Shown here in pieces: positions 8,872 through 15,774 of a DNA stretch of 64,000 bases. The notes beneath the pieces were generated by a model. It was not told the origin of the DNA. It saw only the letters and a list, made by a program, of their open reading frames with translations, and did not search any database. Source of the DNA: DASWED01 sp036394995 (GTDB lineage Bacteria > Actinomycetota > UBA4738 > JACQTL01); assembly GCA_036394995.1 (NCBI GenBank), contig DASWED010000105.1, forward strand, positions 1-64,000, read 5' to 3'. Made by a program: the position numbers and the translations under genes. Position 1 is the stretch's first letter; every line of letters begins with the position of its first letter.

Positions 8872-9032
8872 CGCTTCTTGCGGAACAGGCGCCGCCAGAA
8901 CGAGCGGCGCTCCTCGTCCCCATCGGCTGCGCGCTCGTCGCGGACCTCCCGGATCTGCGCCTCGAGGTCCTGCTCCTGCCAGTCGTTCTGGTTGAACTCG
9001 GCGTCGCCCGAAGGCGGTGGCTGCATGCCCAT
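8868..9032 (-). CDS. Hypothetical small charged protein, convergent with smc
   Basis: 54 aa, beginning MGMQPPPSGDAEFNQNDW and ending in the strongly basic RRSFWRRLFRKKR. The stop codon overlaps that of smc by 3 nt (the TAG trinucleotides interlock), and the gene fills the smc-ftsY gap. The composition (acidic middle, aromatic/basic tail) is unlike a random antisense product, and the reading has two possible ATGs, 9032 and 9026. I recognise no family. The tail could bind membrane or nucleic acid (inference). Whether it is expressed is unknown. Confidence 0.45.
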   Translation of the reverse strand: MGMQPPPSGDAEFNQNDWQEQDLEAQIREVRDERAADGDEERRSFWRRLFRKKR

Positions 9033-9116
9033 GCGCGGAGCATGGACGGCGCCGCCCGTTCGGTCAAGAGCCCATCGCGGTTTCGGTCCGGGGTGCCGGG
9101 CGGGCAGTCCGTCCAC

Positions 9117-9122
9117 TAGCCT
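9117..9122 (+). promoter_or_regulatory. Putative -10 element of ftsY (leaderless)
   Basis: TAGCCT ends 8 nt before the ftsY ATG and no Shine-Dalgarno is present, matching the leaderless pattern seen elsewhere in the window. Confidence 0.5.
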
Positions 9123-9130
9123 CGGTGGCC

Positions 9131-10189
9131 ATGGAGATCTTCCTCATCGCCGTGGCCGTGGGAGCGCTGTTCGGGCTGATCCTGGCGCTGGCGGCGCGGT
9201 CGCGGGCACGGCAGGGGGAGACGGGCGTCGCGAAGCCCCAGCGTGGTTTGCGGGCCCGCCCCATCCCGACCCGGCCGGAGCCGGCCGGCCCTCCGGGGAA
9301 GCCGCCCCCCGGGAGGGCTCCGGCCGCGGCGCCGCCGCGGGCCGAGGGCCTGGGAGCGCGCATCCGGGCCCTGTTCGCAGGGAAGCGGGCCACCGACGAG
9401 GAGTGGGGACGCCTCGAGGACCTGCTGGTGCGGGCCGACGTGGGGCCGGGCGCGTCCGCGCGGCTGGTGCAGCGGGTCAAGGAGCGCTACGAGGACGGCT
9501 CGGACCCGGCCGCGCTGATCGCCGAGGAGGTGGCGTCGGCCCTCGGCGGCGACACCGGCCTCCACCTGGTTCCCGGCGAGCTCACGGTGATGATGGTGGT
9601 GGGGGTGAACGGGGCGGGGAAGACCACCACGATCGGCAAGCTGGCCGCGTACCTGGCCGGGCAGGGCCTGAAGGTGGGCCTCGCCAACAGCGACACGTTC
9701 CGGGCGGCGGCTGGGGAGCAGCTCACCGTGTGGGCCCGCCGGGCCGGCGCGCACATCGTGACCCAGACCCGGGGGGCGGACCCCGGCGCGGTGGCGTTCG
9801 ACGCGGTGCACTCCGCGAAGGCCCGGGGCGACGACGTCCTGATCGTCGACACGGCCGGCCGCCTGCACACCCGCCAGCCCCTGATGGCCGAGCTGGCCAA
9901 GGTCAAGCGGGTCATCGAGAAGGCCGCCGGCGACGTGGAGGAGGTGCTGCTGGTGATCGACGCCACCACCGGCCAGAACGGCATCGCCCAGGCCCGGGAG
10001 TTCACGAACGCCGTGCCGCTGACCGGCGTCGCCCTCACCAAGCTCGACGGCACCGCGAAGGGCGGCATCGTGCTCGCCGTCCGCGACCAGATCGGCGTCC
10101 CCGTCAAGCTCGTCGGGACCGGGGAGGGCCTGCGCGACCTCCAGCCGTTCGATCCCCGGGCCTTCGCCGACAACCTCCTCTCCGGTTGA
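9131..10189 (+). CDS. ftsY: Signal recognition particle receptor FtsY
   Basis: 352 aa. SRP receptor GTPase that docks Ffh-ribosome complexes at the membrane. The first 22 residues (MEIFLIAVAVGALFGLILAL) form a true N-terminal membrane anchor, followed by a Pro/Arg/Ala-rich linker (about 25-75), the N domain, and the NG GTPase. Motifs: G1 GVNGAGKTTTIGK (about 158-170), DTFRAAAGEQL, DTAGRL, TKLDGTAKGG, and a final GTGEGLRDLQPF. ATG 9131 gives the anchor; the upstream in-frame extension is noncoding. Next to smc as usual, but separated from ffh by a toxin-antitoxin pair and an ECF module. Confidence 0.97.
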   Translation: MEIFLIAVAVGALFGLILALAARSRARQGETGVAKPQRGLRARPIPTRPEPAGPPGKPPPGRAPAAAPPRAEGLGARIRALFAGKRATDEEWGRLEDLLVRADVGPGASARLVQRVKERYEDGSDPAALIAEEVASALGGDTGLHLVPGELTVMMVVGVNGAGKTTTIGKLAAYLAGQGLKVGLANSDTFRAAAGEQLTVWARRAGAHIVTQTRGADPGAVAFDAVHSAKARGDDVLIVDTAGRLHTRQPLMAELAKVKRVIEKAAGDVEEVLLVIDATTGQNGIAQAREFTNAVPLTGVALTKLDGTAKGGIVLAVRDQIGVPVKLVGTGEGLRDLQPFDPRAFADNLLSG

Positions 10190-10203
10190 GGCCGGGGTCT
10201 GTG

Positions 10204-10223
10204 ATGATGTAGCATTACATCAT
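10204..10223. promoter_or_regulatory. vapBC operator overlapping -10 and start codon
   Basis: ATGATGTA (10204-10211) and TACATCAT (10216-10223) are a perfect 8-bp inverted repeat around GCAT. A TAGCAT -10 hexamer (10210-10215) lies in its centre and ends 6 nt before the vapB ATG at 10222, whose first two bases are in the right arm. There is no ribosome binding site. This fits a leaderless operon autorepressed by the VapB ribbon-helix-helix protein (inference from family behaviour). Confidence 0.65.
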
Positions 10224-10476
10224 GGCGAGGCGAACCCAGATCACGCTGGAGGACGAGCAGTACGATCTGTTGCGGAGGGTTTCCGCGACGACCGGCCTTT
10301 CCATGGCCGAGCTCATCCGTAGAGCGCTCGACCGGACCTACGCCCGACGCGGCGTCGAGGCGCTGGATGCGACGTTCGGCATGTGGCGCGACCGGAGCAA
10401 CATCGACGACCTGATGAAGCGGTTGCGCCCCGGATTGGGGAAGCGCCTCGCGAAGGACCGTGGCGGCGCTCGCTGA
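10222..10476 (+). CDS. vapB: Ribbon-helix-helix antitoxin (VapB-type)
   Basis: 84 aa. The N-terminal RTQITLEDEQYDLLRRVSA followed by GLSMAELIRRALDRTY is a ribbon-helix-helix DNA-binding domain (residues 4-42); the C-terminal half (WRDRSNIDDLMKRLRPG) would be the toxin-neutralising segment. Family role: antitoxin and autorepressor. It overlaps the PIN toxin gene by 17 nt. A palindrome covers its promoter and start codon. Third codon positions are less GC-rich than in the flanking ftsY and ffh, which suggests acquisition by transfer. Exact antitoxin subfamily is uncertain. Confidence 0.88.
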   Translation: MARRTQITLEDEQYDLLRRVSATTGLSMAELIRRALDRTYARRGVEALDATFGMWRDRSNIDDLMKRLRPGLGKRLAKDRGGAR

Positions 10477-10852
10477 CACGACGATCCTCGTCGATCACCT
10501 CCGCGGCCGACGAGAGGCCAAGGATCTCCTTCGTGGCGAGATTGCCGCAGGCGAACCATTGTTCGCGTCGGTCCTCATTCGAGTCGAGTTGCTGGCCGGC
10601 GCCCGCCCGTCGGACAGGCCACGCCTGGACCAACTGATTGGCTCGTTCATCTGGATCGACGTGACCGCGGCCATCGCCGACCGCGCCGGGGAGTTCGCGA
10701 ATCGATACGCGCGCTCCCATCGGAACATCGATGTCGTCGACTACGTCATCGCGGCGACCCGTGAGGAGTTGGGCGTCCCCCTATGGACACTCAACGTTCG
10801 CCACTTCCCGATGCTGCCCGACCTCGCCCCGCCCTACGGCCCCGCCGGCTGA
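10460..10852 (+). CDS. vapC: PIN-domain ribonuclease toxin VapC
   Basis: 130 aa PIN domain. Acidic metal-site residues are in place: Asp6 (ADTTILVDHL), Glu43 (VELLAG), Asp91 and Asp94 (IDVVDYVIAAT), with Asn112 in the late TLNVRHF motif. VapC toxins are Mg-dependent endoribonucleases that cut tRNA or rRNA. Start is GTG 10460, which overlaps the antitoxin by 17 nt, implying translational coupling; this is the only start that keeps the conserved first aspartate near the N-terminus. Codon use is more AT-tolerant than neighbours. It lies between ftsY and ffh, genes that are normally closer. Confidence 0.92.
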   Translation: MAALADTTILVDHLRGRREAKDLLRGEIAAGEPLFASVLIRVELLAGARPSDRPRLDQLIGSFIWIDVTAAIADRAGEFANRYARSHRNIDVVDYVIAATREELGVPLWTLNVRHFPMLPDLAPPYGPAG

Positions 10853-11000
10853 ACGATCCCCGCCGCGCCAACACGGGTGACATCGTTCGCGTGTGTTGCC
10901 GAGCCTTGGCCCGATCTCTGGACTGCTCGGCGAACAGAGCGATTCTGACGACATCGGGACCCACTCGCCCGTCGCGCGGCTGCCTCGATCCGTCGCATGA

Positions 11001-11894
11001 CTAGGAGGGTGCCGACGGCGTCGGGACCGGCGCAAGTTGGGTGGTGGTTCCCCCTCCTCCGCATCCGAAGGCGGCGTCCTCGGAGAACGAGCACATCGGC
11101 GCTCGCGCCAGCTCGGTCCCGTCGGCCGCATATGCGGTCAGCGTGCCGCTGCTGCCCACGGGCGGGAAGAACAGGAAGGCCTGCATGCCCTCCCACCCCG
11201 GCGGGCTCGGCAGCACAGGGATGTCGACCGTGCTCCCGTCGTCGAGGCGCAGCCCGAGCCGGTCCACCCGGGCGCTGAGGAACCCGTAGTTCGGGGCCGT
11301 GCCGGGGGCCTGATCGGTGTCCTGCTGGCTGGTCCGGTACATGTCCAGGCTCTGGGGCACTCCCTGATCTGTCGCACACGTGGAAGACGAGATCCCGCCC
11401 ACCGCCCCCGGCGGTTGCGGATCCGGGGAGGCGAACCGGTCCAGGCCCGGGCCCGCGAATCCCAGGCAGGGGCCGCTCGTTCCGGCCCTGGGGTCGCCCA
11501 CGTACGACTGGAACGAGAACCCATGGCCGTCGACCGTCCCGGACGCGATGACGCGCACCGGTCCGGCGGCGCCCGCGACCTCGGACGGCAACGTGAAGCC
11601 GTCCGCGGGGTCGCCGATGCGCACGGTGGGCCACCCCTCGGGGACGAACTCGAGCGGATGGTTCGGCACGAACGTCCCGCCCTCCCCGGGCGCCCCGCCG
11701 CCGCCCCCGGGGATCGCCTTCAGCGCGGTGAGTCCCCCGAACACGGCTCCCACCGCGACGACGACGATGCCGACGACCCACCGGGCCTGGCGCCGCCGCA
11801 CCCGCGAACGGGTGCCCGGGGGCATCGACCGCTGCGGGGGAGCACCGACGCTCCGGTCCAGGGCCTCGCGGATCCTCGTCTCGAGCGTGTCCAT
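11001..11894 (-). CDS. Membrane partner of ECF sigma factor (putative anti-sigma), module 1
   Basis: 297 aa. A short cytoplasmic segment (MDTLETRIREAL ... RSRVRRRQAR, residues 1-38), one transmembrane helix (about 39-58), then an extracytoplasmic domain of about 235 residues with four or more cysteines and no recognised family. Its ATG overlaps the sigma-factor TGA by 1 nt, so the two are translationally coupled. The first 40 residues align by eye with those of the membrane protein at 58771, which also follows an ECF sigma gene: LExR[LI]RxAL, a Pro-rich stretch, RxRVRRR, then the helix. No classical zinc-binding anti-sigma motif is visible. Anti-sigma function is inferred from context. Confidence 0.75.
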   Translation of the reverse strand: MDTLETRIREALDRSVGAPPQRSMPPGTRSRVRRRQARWVVGIVVVAVGAVFGGLTALKAIPGGGGGAPGEGGTFVPNHPLEFVPEGWPTVRIGDPADGFTLPSEVAGAAGPVRVIASGTVDGHGFSFQSYVGDPRAGTSGPCLGFAGPGLDRFASPDPQPPGAVGGISSSTCATDQGVPQSLDMYRTSQQDTDQAPGTAPNYGFLSARVDRLGLRLDDGSTVDIPVLPSPPGWEGMQAFLFFPPVGSSGTLTAYAADGTELARAPMCSFSEDAAFGCGGGGTTTQLAPVPTPSAPS

Positions 11895-12400
11895 CAGCGT
11901 TCCTCCATCTCTGCTCGTAGCGTGGCCATGGCCCGCGACACCAGGGAGTTCACCGCGCGCGGCGAGCACCGCAGGATCTCTCCGGCCTGTGCCTCCGAGA
12001 GGTCCTCGTAGAACCGGAGGACGATCGCCGCGCGCTGGCGGTACGGCAGCGCCTGGATCGTCGCCCACAGCGAGTCCCGTTCCTCGAGCGCGTGGGCGGC
12101 CGAGGCTTCGATCCGGACGCCCAGCCGCTGGAGACCCCGGCGCTCGACGCCTGCCCGTCGGAAGTGCGAGCGGCACTGGTTGACGACCGCGCGGCGGAGG
12201 TACGCCTCGAACGCCCCGGCGTTGCGGAGATGCCCGAACCGTCCCGCGACGCGGATGAACGCGTCGTGGGCGATGTCCTGGGCCAGGTACGGGTCGCCGG
12301 TGAGGGCGCGGGCCAGCCCCTCGGCGCCCCCCACCAGGCGCCGGTACAGCGCCTCCAGCCCAACCTCCCGCGCCACGCCGAGCTCTCCGATCTCGGTCAT
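11894..12400 (-). CDS. ECF-type RNA polymerase sigma factor, module 1
   Basis: 168 aa. Region 2 spans about residues 15-85 (LTGDPYLAQDIAHDAFIRV, then FEAYLRRAVVNQCRSHFRR) and region 4 about 108-165 (LPYRQRAAIVLRFYEDLSEA, CSPRAVNSLVSRAMATLR). Such factors redirect RNA polymerase to a small regulon, usually after release from a membrane anti-sigma. The start ATG 12400 fits the family; the much longer open frame is noncoding antisense to ffh. It is divergent from ffh across 60 bp and coupled to the membrane protein at 11001. It is clearly paralogous to the sigma factor at 60146. Confidence 0.92.
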   Translation of the reverse strand: MTEIGELGVAREVGLEALYRRLVGGAEGLARALTGDPYLAQDIAHDAFIRVAGRFGHLRNAGAFEAYLRRAVVNQCRSHFRRAGVERRGLQRLGVRIEASAAHALEERDSLWATIQALPYRQRAAIVLRFYEDLSEAQAGEILRCSPRAVNSLVSRAMATLRAEMEER

Positions 12401-12445
12401 CGGTGTGAAGACGCGCCAGGGGGCGGCCACGCTTCGCCCGGTCGA

Positions 12446-12451
12446 TACACT
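12446..12451 (+). promoter_or_regulatory. Putative -10 element of ffh (near-leaderless)
   Basis: TACACT ends 9 nt before the ffh ATG and no Shine-Dalgarno is present. The 60-bp spacer must also contain the promoter of the divergent ECF sigma gene, which I could not identify. Confidence 0.45.
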
Positions 12452-12460
12452 GGCCGCCTG

Positions 12461-13822
12461 ATGTTCGACACGCTCACCAAGCGGTTCGACGCTGTCTTCA
12501 CCAAGCTCCGGTCGCGGGGGAAGCTCCATCCGAAGCAGGTGGATTCGGCGCTGGGCGACATCCGGACGGCGCTGCTCGAGGCCGACGCGGCCGTGGAGGT
12601 CGTGGACGACTTCCTGGCGCGGGTCCGGGCACGTTCGCTGGGCGACGAGGTCATGAAGTCCCTCACGCCGGCACAGCAGGTCGTGAAGATCGTCCGGGAC
12701 GAGCTCACCGAGACCCTCGGCGGCACGCACACGCCGTTCACGCTGCCGGGGGCGAACCCGGCCGTGATCATGATGGCCGGCGTGCAGGGCTCCGGGAAGA
12801 CCACCCACTGCGCCAAGCTGGCCCTGCACTTCAAGGAGAAGGGCAAGCACCCGCTGCTGGTCGCGGCGGACCTCCAGCGGCCGGCGGCCATCGAGCAGCT
12901 GTTCACGCTGGGGGCCGAGATCGGCGTGCCGGTCGTCTCCGAGGGCAAGGAGCCGGAGAAGGTCGCGAGGAACGCCCTGGGCGAGGCCAAGCGGCGCGGC
13001 CTCGACGTGGTCATCGTCGACACCGCGGGGCGCCTCCACGTGGACGCCGAGATGATGAAGCAGGCCCGGCGGGTCAGGGACACGATCAAGCCGCACCAGG
13101 TCCTCATGGCCTGCGACTCCATGACGGGCCAGGACGCCGTGGTCCAGGCCCGGGCGTTCATGCAGGAGGTCGACACCACCGGTTTCGTGCTCACGAAGCT
13201 CGACGGCGACGCCCGGGGCGGCGCCGCGCTGTCCATCACGGGCGTCACGCACCGCCCCATCTTCTTCGCCGGGGTGGGGGAGAAGCCAGGGGACCTCGAG
13301 GCGTTCCATCCCGACCGCATGGCCCAGCGGATCCTGGGGATGGGAGACGTGCTGACCCTGATCGAGAGGGCCGAGCAGACCCTCGACCAGGAGAAGGCCA
13401 GGGAATCGGCCGAGCGCATGCTTCAGAACCAGTTCACGCTGGAGGACTTCCTGACCCAGATGCGCGAGATGAAGAAGCTCGGGCCCCTCCAGGACATCCT
13501 GGCGATGCTCCCCGGGGTGCCCGGCCGTGGCGCCCTCGGGCAGCTCAAGGACCTCGAGGTGGACGAACGCCAGATCGGGCAGGCCGAGGCCATCATCAGC
13601 TCCATGACCGTGGAGGAGCGGCGGAACCCCGCTATCATCGGCGGGAGCCGTCGCCTGCGGATCGCCCGCGGGTCCGGCACCACGACGGCCGATGTCAACG
13701 CCCTGCTCAAGGAGTTCGAGCAGGCGCGCAAGATGATGAGGACCATGATGGGCGGCGGGAAACGCATGCCGCGCATCCCCGGCGCGATGCCGGGGGTGCC
13801 CCGGATGCCGAAGCGCCGCTGA
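12461..13822 (+). CDS. ffh: Signal recognition particle protein Ffh
   Basis: 453 aa. GTPase and signal-sequence-binding subunit of SRP. N domain (1-90), G domain with GVQGSGKTT (about 107-115), DLQRPAAIEQL, DTAGRLHVD and TKLDGDARGG, and a methionine-rich M domain (about 310-453) ending MMGGGKRMPRIPGAMPGVPR, which binds 4.5S RNA and signal peptides. ATG 12461 begins the conserved MFDTLTKRF. It heads the ffh-rpsP-KH-rimM-trmD-rplS run. Its 3' end carries the rpsP ribosome binding site (GAGAGGAG). Confidence 0.98.
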   Translation: MFDTLTKRFDAVFTKLRSRGKLHPKQVDSALGDIRTALLEADAAVEVVDDFLARVRARSLGDEVMKSLTPAQQVVKIVRDELTETLGGTHTPFTLPGANPAVIMMAGVQGSGKTTHCAKLALHFKEKGKHPLLVAADLQRPAAIEQLFTLGAEIGVPVVSEGKEPEKVARNALGEAKRRGLDVVIVDTAGRLHVDAEMMKQARRVRDTIKPHQVLMACDSMTGQDAVVQARAFMQEVDTTGFVLTKLDGDARGGAALSITGVTHRPIFFAGVGEKPGDLEAFHPDRMAQRILGMGDVLTLIERAEQTLDQEKARESAERMLQNQFTLEDFLTQMREMKKLGPLQDILAMLPGVPGRGALGQLKDLEVDERQIGQAEAIISSMTVEERRNPAIIGGSRRLRIARGSGTTTADVNALLKEFEQARKMMRTMMGGGKRMPRIPGAMPGVPRMPKRR

Positions 13823-13837
13823 GAGGAGCACGAAGCA

Positions 13838-14197
13838 GTGGCGGTTCGGATCAGGTTGCGACGGCTGGGGGCCACCAAGCGCCCGTTCTACCGGGTGGTG
13901 GTGACGGACCAGCGCTCGCCCCGCGACGGGCGGTTCATCGAGGCCATCGGCAAGTACCACCCGCTGGAGGACCCGTCGCTCATCGAGATCGACGAGGAGA
14001 GGGCACTCGAATGGCTGATGAAGGGAGCCCAACCGAGCGAGGCGGTCCAGACCCTGATGCAGAAGACCGGGATCTGGGAGAAGTTCGAGGCGGAGCGGCC
14101 GGTGACGGCGCGGGCGAGGGCGAAGCAGAAGGCATCGAAGGCGCAGAAGGCGCAGAAGGCGACGGCCGCGACGAAGCCGTCGACGAAGACCGCCTGA
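13838..14197 (+). CDS. rpsP: 30S ribosomal protein S16
   Basis: 119 aa. The core MAVRIRLRRLGATKRPFYRV to about residue 78 is typical S16; an additional Lys/Ala/Gln-rich tail (KASKAQKAQKATAATK) extends it, as in several actinobacteria. GTG 13838 follows a GAGAGGAG ribosome binding site at the end of ffh. The tail region is open in a second frame that leads into the KH-domain gene, but third-position GC shows the S16 frame is the main coding frame there. The stop TGA overlaps the proposed KH-gene start as CTGA. Confidence 0.97.
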   Translation: MAVRIRLRRLGATKRPFYRVVVTDQRSPRDGRFIEAIGKYHPLEDPSLIEIDEERALEWLMKGAQPSEAVQTLMQKTGIWEKFEAERPVTARARAKQKASKAQKAQKATAATKPSTKTA

Positions 14198-14430
14198 TCG
14201 TCGCCGACGTCCTCGACTACCTCGCGCGGGCCCTGGTGGACGACCCGGACGCCGTTCGGGTCGAGTACGCCGACGACGACCGGGGCGTGATCCTCCGTCT
14301 GCACGTCGGCCCGGACGACGTGGGCCAGGTCATCGGCCGCGGCGGCCGGATCGCCCGTTCCATCCGGACGATCGTCCGCGTCGCCGGCGCCCGCGACGGC
14401 ATCGGCACGCTGGTCGAGATCGTCGATTAG
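14194..14430 (+). CDS. khpA: KH-domain RNA-binding protein KhpA (YlqC family), proposed CTG start
   Basis: 79 aa from CTG 14194 (IVADVLDYLARALVDDP...), the normal length for KhpA; the KH loop GQVIGRGGRIARSIR is intact. KhpA binds RNA with KhpB and is always near rpsP and rimM. No ATG, GTG or TTG lies between this point and an ATG at 14011, which would add 61 acidic residues encoded entirely inside rpsP in another frame. In that overlap the KH frame has many A/T third positions, whereas the rpsP frame has almost none, arguing against the long form. CTG overlaps the rpsP stop as CTGA, resembling the ATGA/GTGA coupling seen elsewhere. The start remains inferred. Confidence 0.85.
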   Translation: MIVADVLDYLARALVDDPDAVRVEYADDDRGVILRLHVGPDDVGQVIGRGGRIARSIRTIVRVAGARDGIGTLVEIVD

Positions 14431-14443
14431 CGCCCCGGGACCG

Positions 14444-14977
14444 GTGCACTCGGTGGCCGGCGGCTCGCCCACCCCCCGCCTCGCGGTCGGGAAGATCACG
14501 AAGGCCCACGGGCTCCGGGGCGAGGTCTCGGTGCTCGTGCTCACCGAGGTCCCCGAGCGGTTCGAACCGGGCTCCACGCTCCTGCTGGAGGACGGCCGTT
14601 CCCTGACGGTCTCGGCGACGAGGCCCGACCGGGGGCGGCTCCTGCTGACGTTCGCCGAGGTCGCCGACCGGACGGCGGCCGACCTCCTTCGCGGGTCCTA
14701 CCTGTTCGTCCCCGCGGACGATGCCCCCGAGCTCCCCGAGGGCTCGTTCTGGCCCCACCAGCTCGAGGGGTGCGAGGTCGTCACCGACGCCGGCCGGCCG
14801 CTCGGCGTCATCCGCGAGGTCGTGCCGGGGCCGGCCAACGACATCTGGGTGACCGGCCCCCCCGAGGCCGAGGTGCTGGTCCCCGCCCTGAAGGACGTGG
14901 TGGTGTCGGTCGACGTCGCGGGCAGGCGCGTGGTGGTGCGGGACGTGCCCGGCCTGACCTCGCCGGCGGACTCCTGA
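14444..14977 (+). CDS. rimM: Ribosome maturation factor RimM
   Basis: 177 aa. Assists 30S head assembly through S19. N-terminal RimM barrel (LAVGKITKAHGLRGEVSVLVLT, residues 13-34) and C-terminal PRC-barrel (FWPHQLEGCEVVTDAG ... LVPALKDVVVSVDV). GTG 14444 is taken as start; GTG 14453 is an alternative and would remove three residues. It follows khpA by 13 nt. Downstream, a methyltransferase gene separates it from trmD, where the two are normally adjacent. Confidence 0.96.
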   Translation: MHSVAGGSPTPRLAVGKITKAHGLRGEVSVLVLTEVPERFEPGSTLLLEDGRSLTVSATRPDRGRLLLTFAEVADRTAADLLRGSYLFVPADDAPELPEGSFWPHQLEGCEVVTDAGRPLGVIREVVPGPANDIWVTGPPEAEVLVPALKDVVVSVDVAGRRVVVRDVPGLTSPADS

Positions 14978-14991
14978 GGCCGGTCCCCCGG

Positions 14992-14997
14992 TAGGCT
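14992..14997 (+). promoter_or_regulatory. Putative -10 element of methyltransferase gene (leaderless)
   Basis: TAGGCT ends 8 nt before the ATG at 15006; no ribosome binding site. The same hexamer precedes the gene at 49644 by 6 nt. It would give the inserted gene its own transcription start within the rimM-trmD run. Confidence 0.45.
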
Positions 14998-15005
14998 TGG
15001 ACGAG

Positions 15006-15770
15006 ATGGCCGGGAGCGAGGAGTACGGCACCGAGACGTACGGCGAGCGGTGGGCGTCGATCTACGACGCCTGGACCGCATCGCTGGGGTTCCTGGCGGA
15101 GGGCGAGACCGTGGCCTCGAAGCTGGTCGACCTGGCCGGCGGCGGCCCGGCCCTGGAGCTCGCGATCGGGACCGGCCGGGTGGCCCTTCCCCTCTCGGAG
15201 ATGGGTGTGGAGGTCCACGGGATCGACGCTTCACCGGCCATGGTCGCCAAGCTCCGGGAGAAGCCGGGGGGCGAGGACATCGCGGTGACGATGGGGGACT
15301 TCGCCGACGTGGCCGTGGACGGCCGGTACCGGCTCGTCTACGTCGTGTTCAACACGTTCTTCGCCTTGCGGACCCAGGAGGACCAGGTCCGGTGCTTCGC
15401 GAACGTCACGGAGCGGCTCACCGACGACGGCCTGTTCGTCCTGGAGGCGTTCATGCCCGACGTCACGAGGTTCGACCGGGGCCAGCGCGTCGAGACGCTC
15501 GACATCGGCCTCCGGGGTCTCGCGCTGGAGGCGGCCCGGCACGATGCCGCCACGCAGCAGGTCGAGGCGATCCAGGTGATGCTGGAGGAAGGGCAGCCCG
15601 TCCGCACGTACCCGGTGAAGCTGCGGTACTGCTATCCGTCCGAGCTCGACCTCATGGCACGGCTGGCCGGGTTGCGGCTGCGGGACCGTTGGGGCGGATG
15701 GGAGGGCGAGCTGTTCACATCCGCGAGCCCGCGCCACGTGAGCGTGTACGAGCGCGACCCCGGGCGGTGA
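15006..15770 (+). CDS. Class I SAM-dependent methyltransferase
   Basis: 254 aa. Rossmann-fold methyltransferase: motif I ALELAIGTGRVALPL (49-63), the acidic loop GIDAS (72-76), a motif-IV-like VYVVFNTFFAL, and a C-terminal lid with SPRHVSVYERDPG. The overall layout resembles small-molecule methyltransferases (Methyltransf_25/DUF-type), not the rRNA or tRNA enzymes typical of this operon. ATG 15006 was preferred over TTG 14997 because a TAGGCT -10 precedes it. It is placed between rimM and trmD and ends 4 nt before the trmD start, so it is probably co-transcribed with trmD. Substrate unknown. Confidence 0.85.
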   Translation: MAGSEEYGTETYGERWASIYDAWTASLGFLAEGETVASKLVDLAGGGPALELAIGTGRVALPLSEMGVEVHGIDASPAMVAKLREKPGGEDIAVTMGDFADVAVDGRYRLVYVVFNTFFALRTQEDQVRCFANVTERLTDDGLFVLEAFMPDVTRFDRGQRVETLDIGLRGLALEAARHDAATQQVEAIQVMLEEGQPVRTYPVKLRYCYPSELDLMARLAGLRLRDRWGGWEGELFTSASPRHVSVYERDPGR

Positions 15771-15774
15771 GCCC

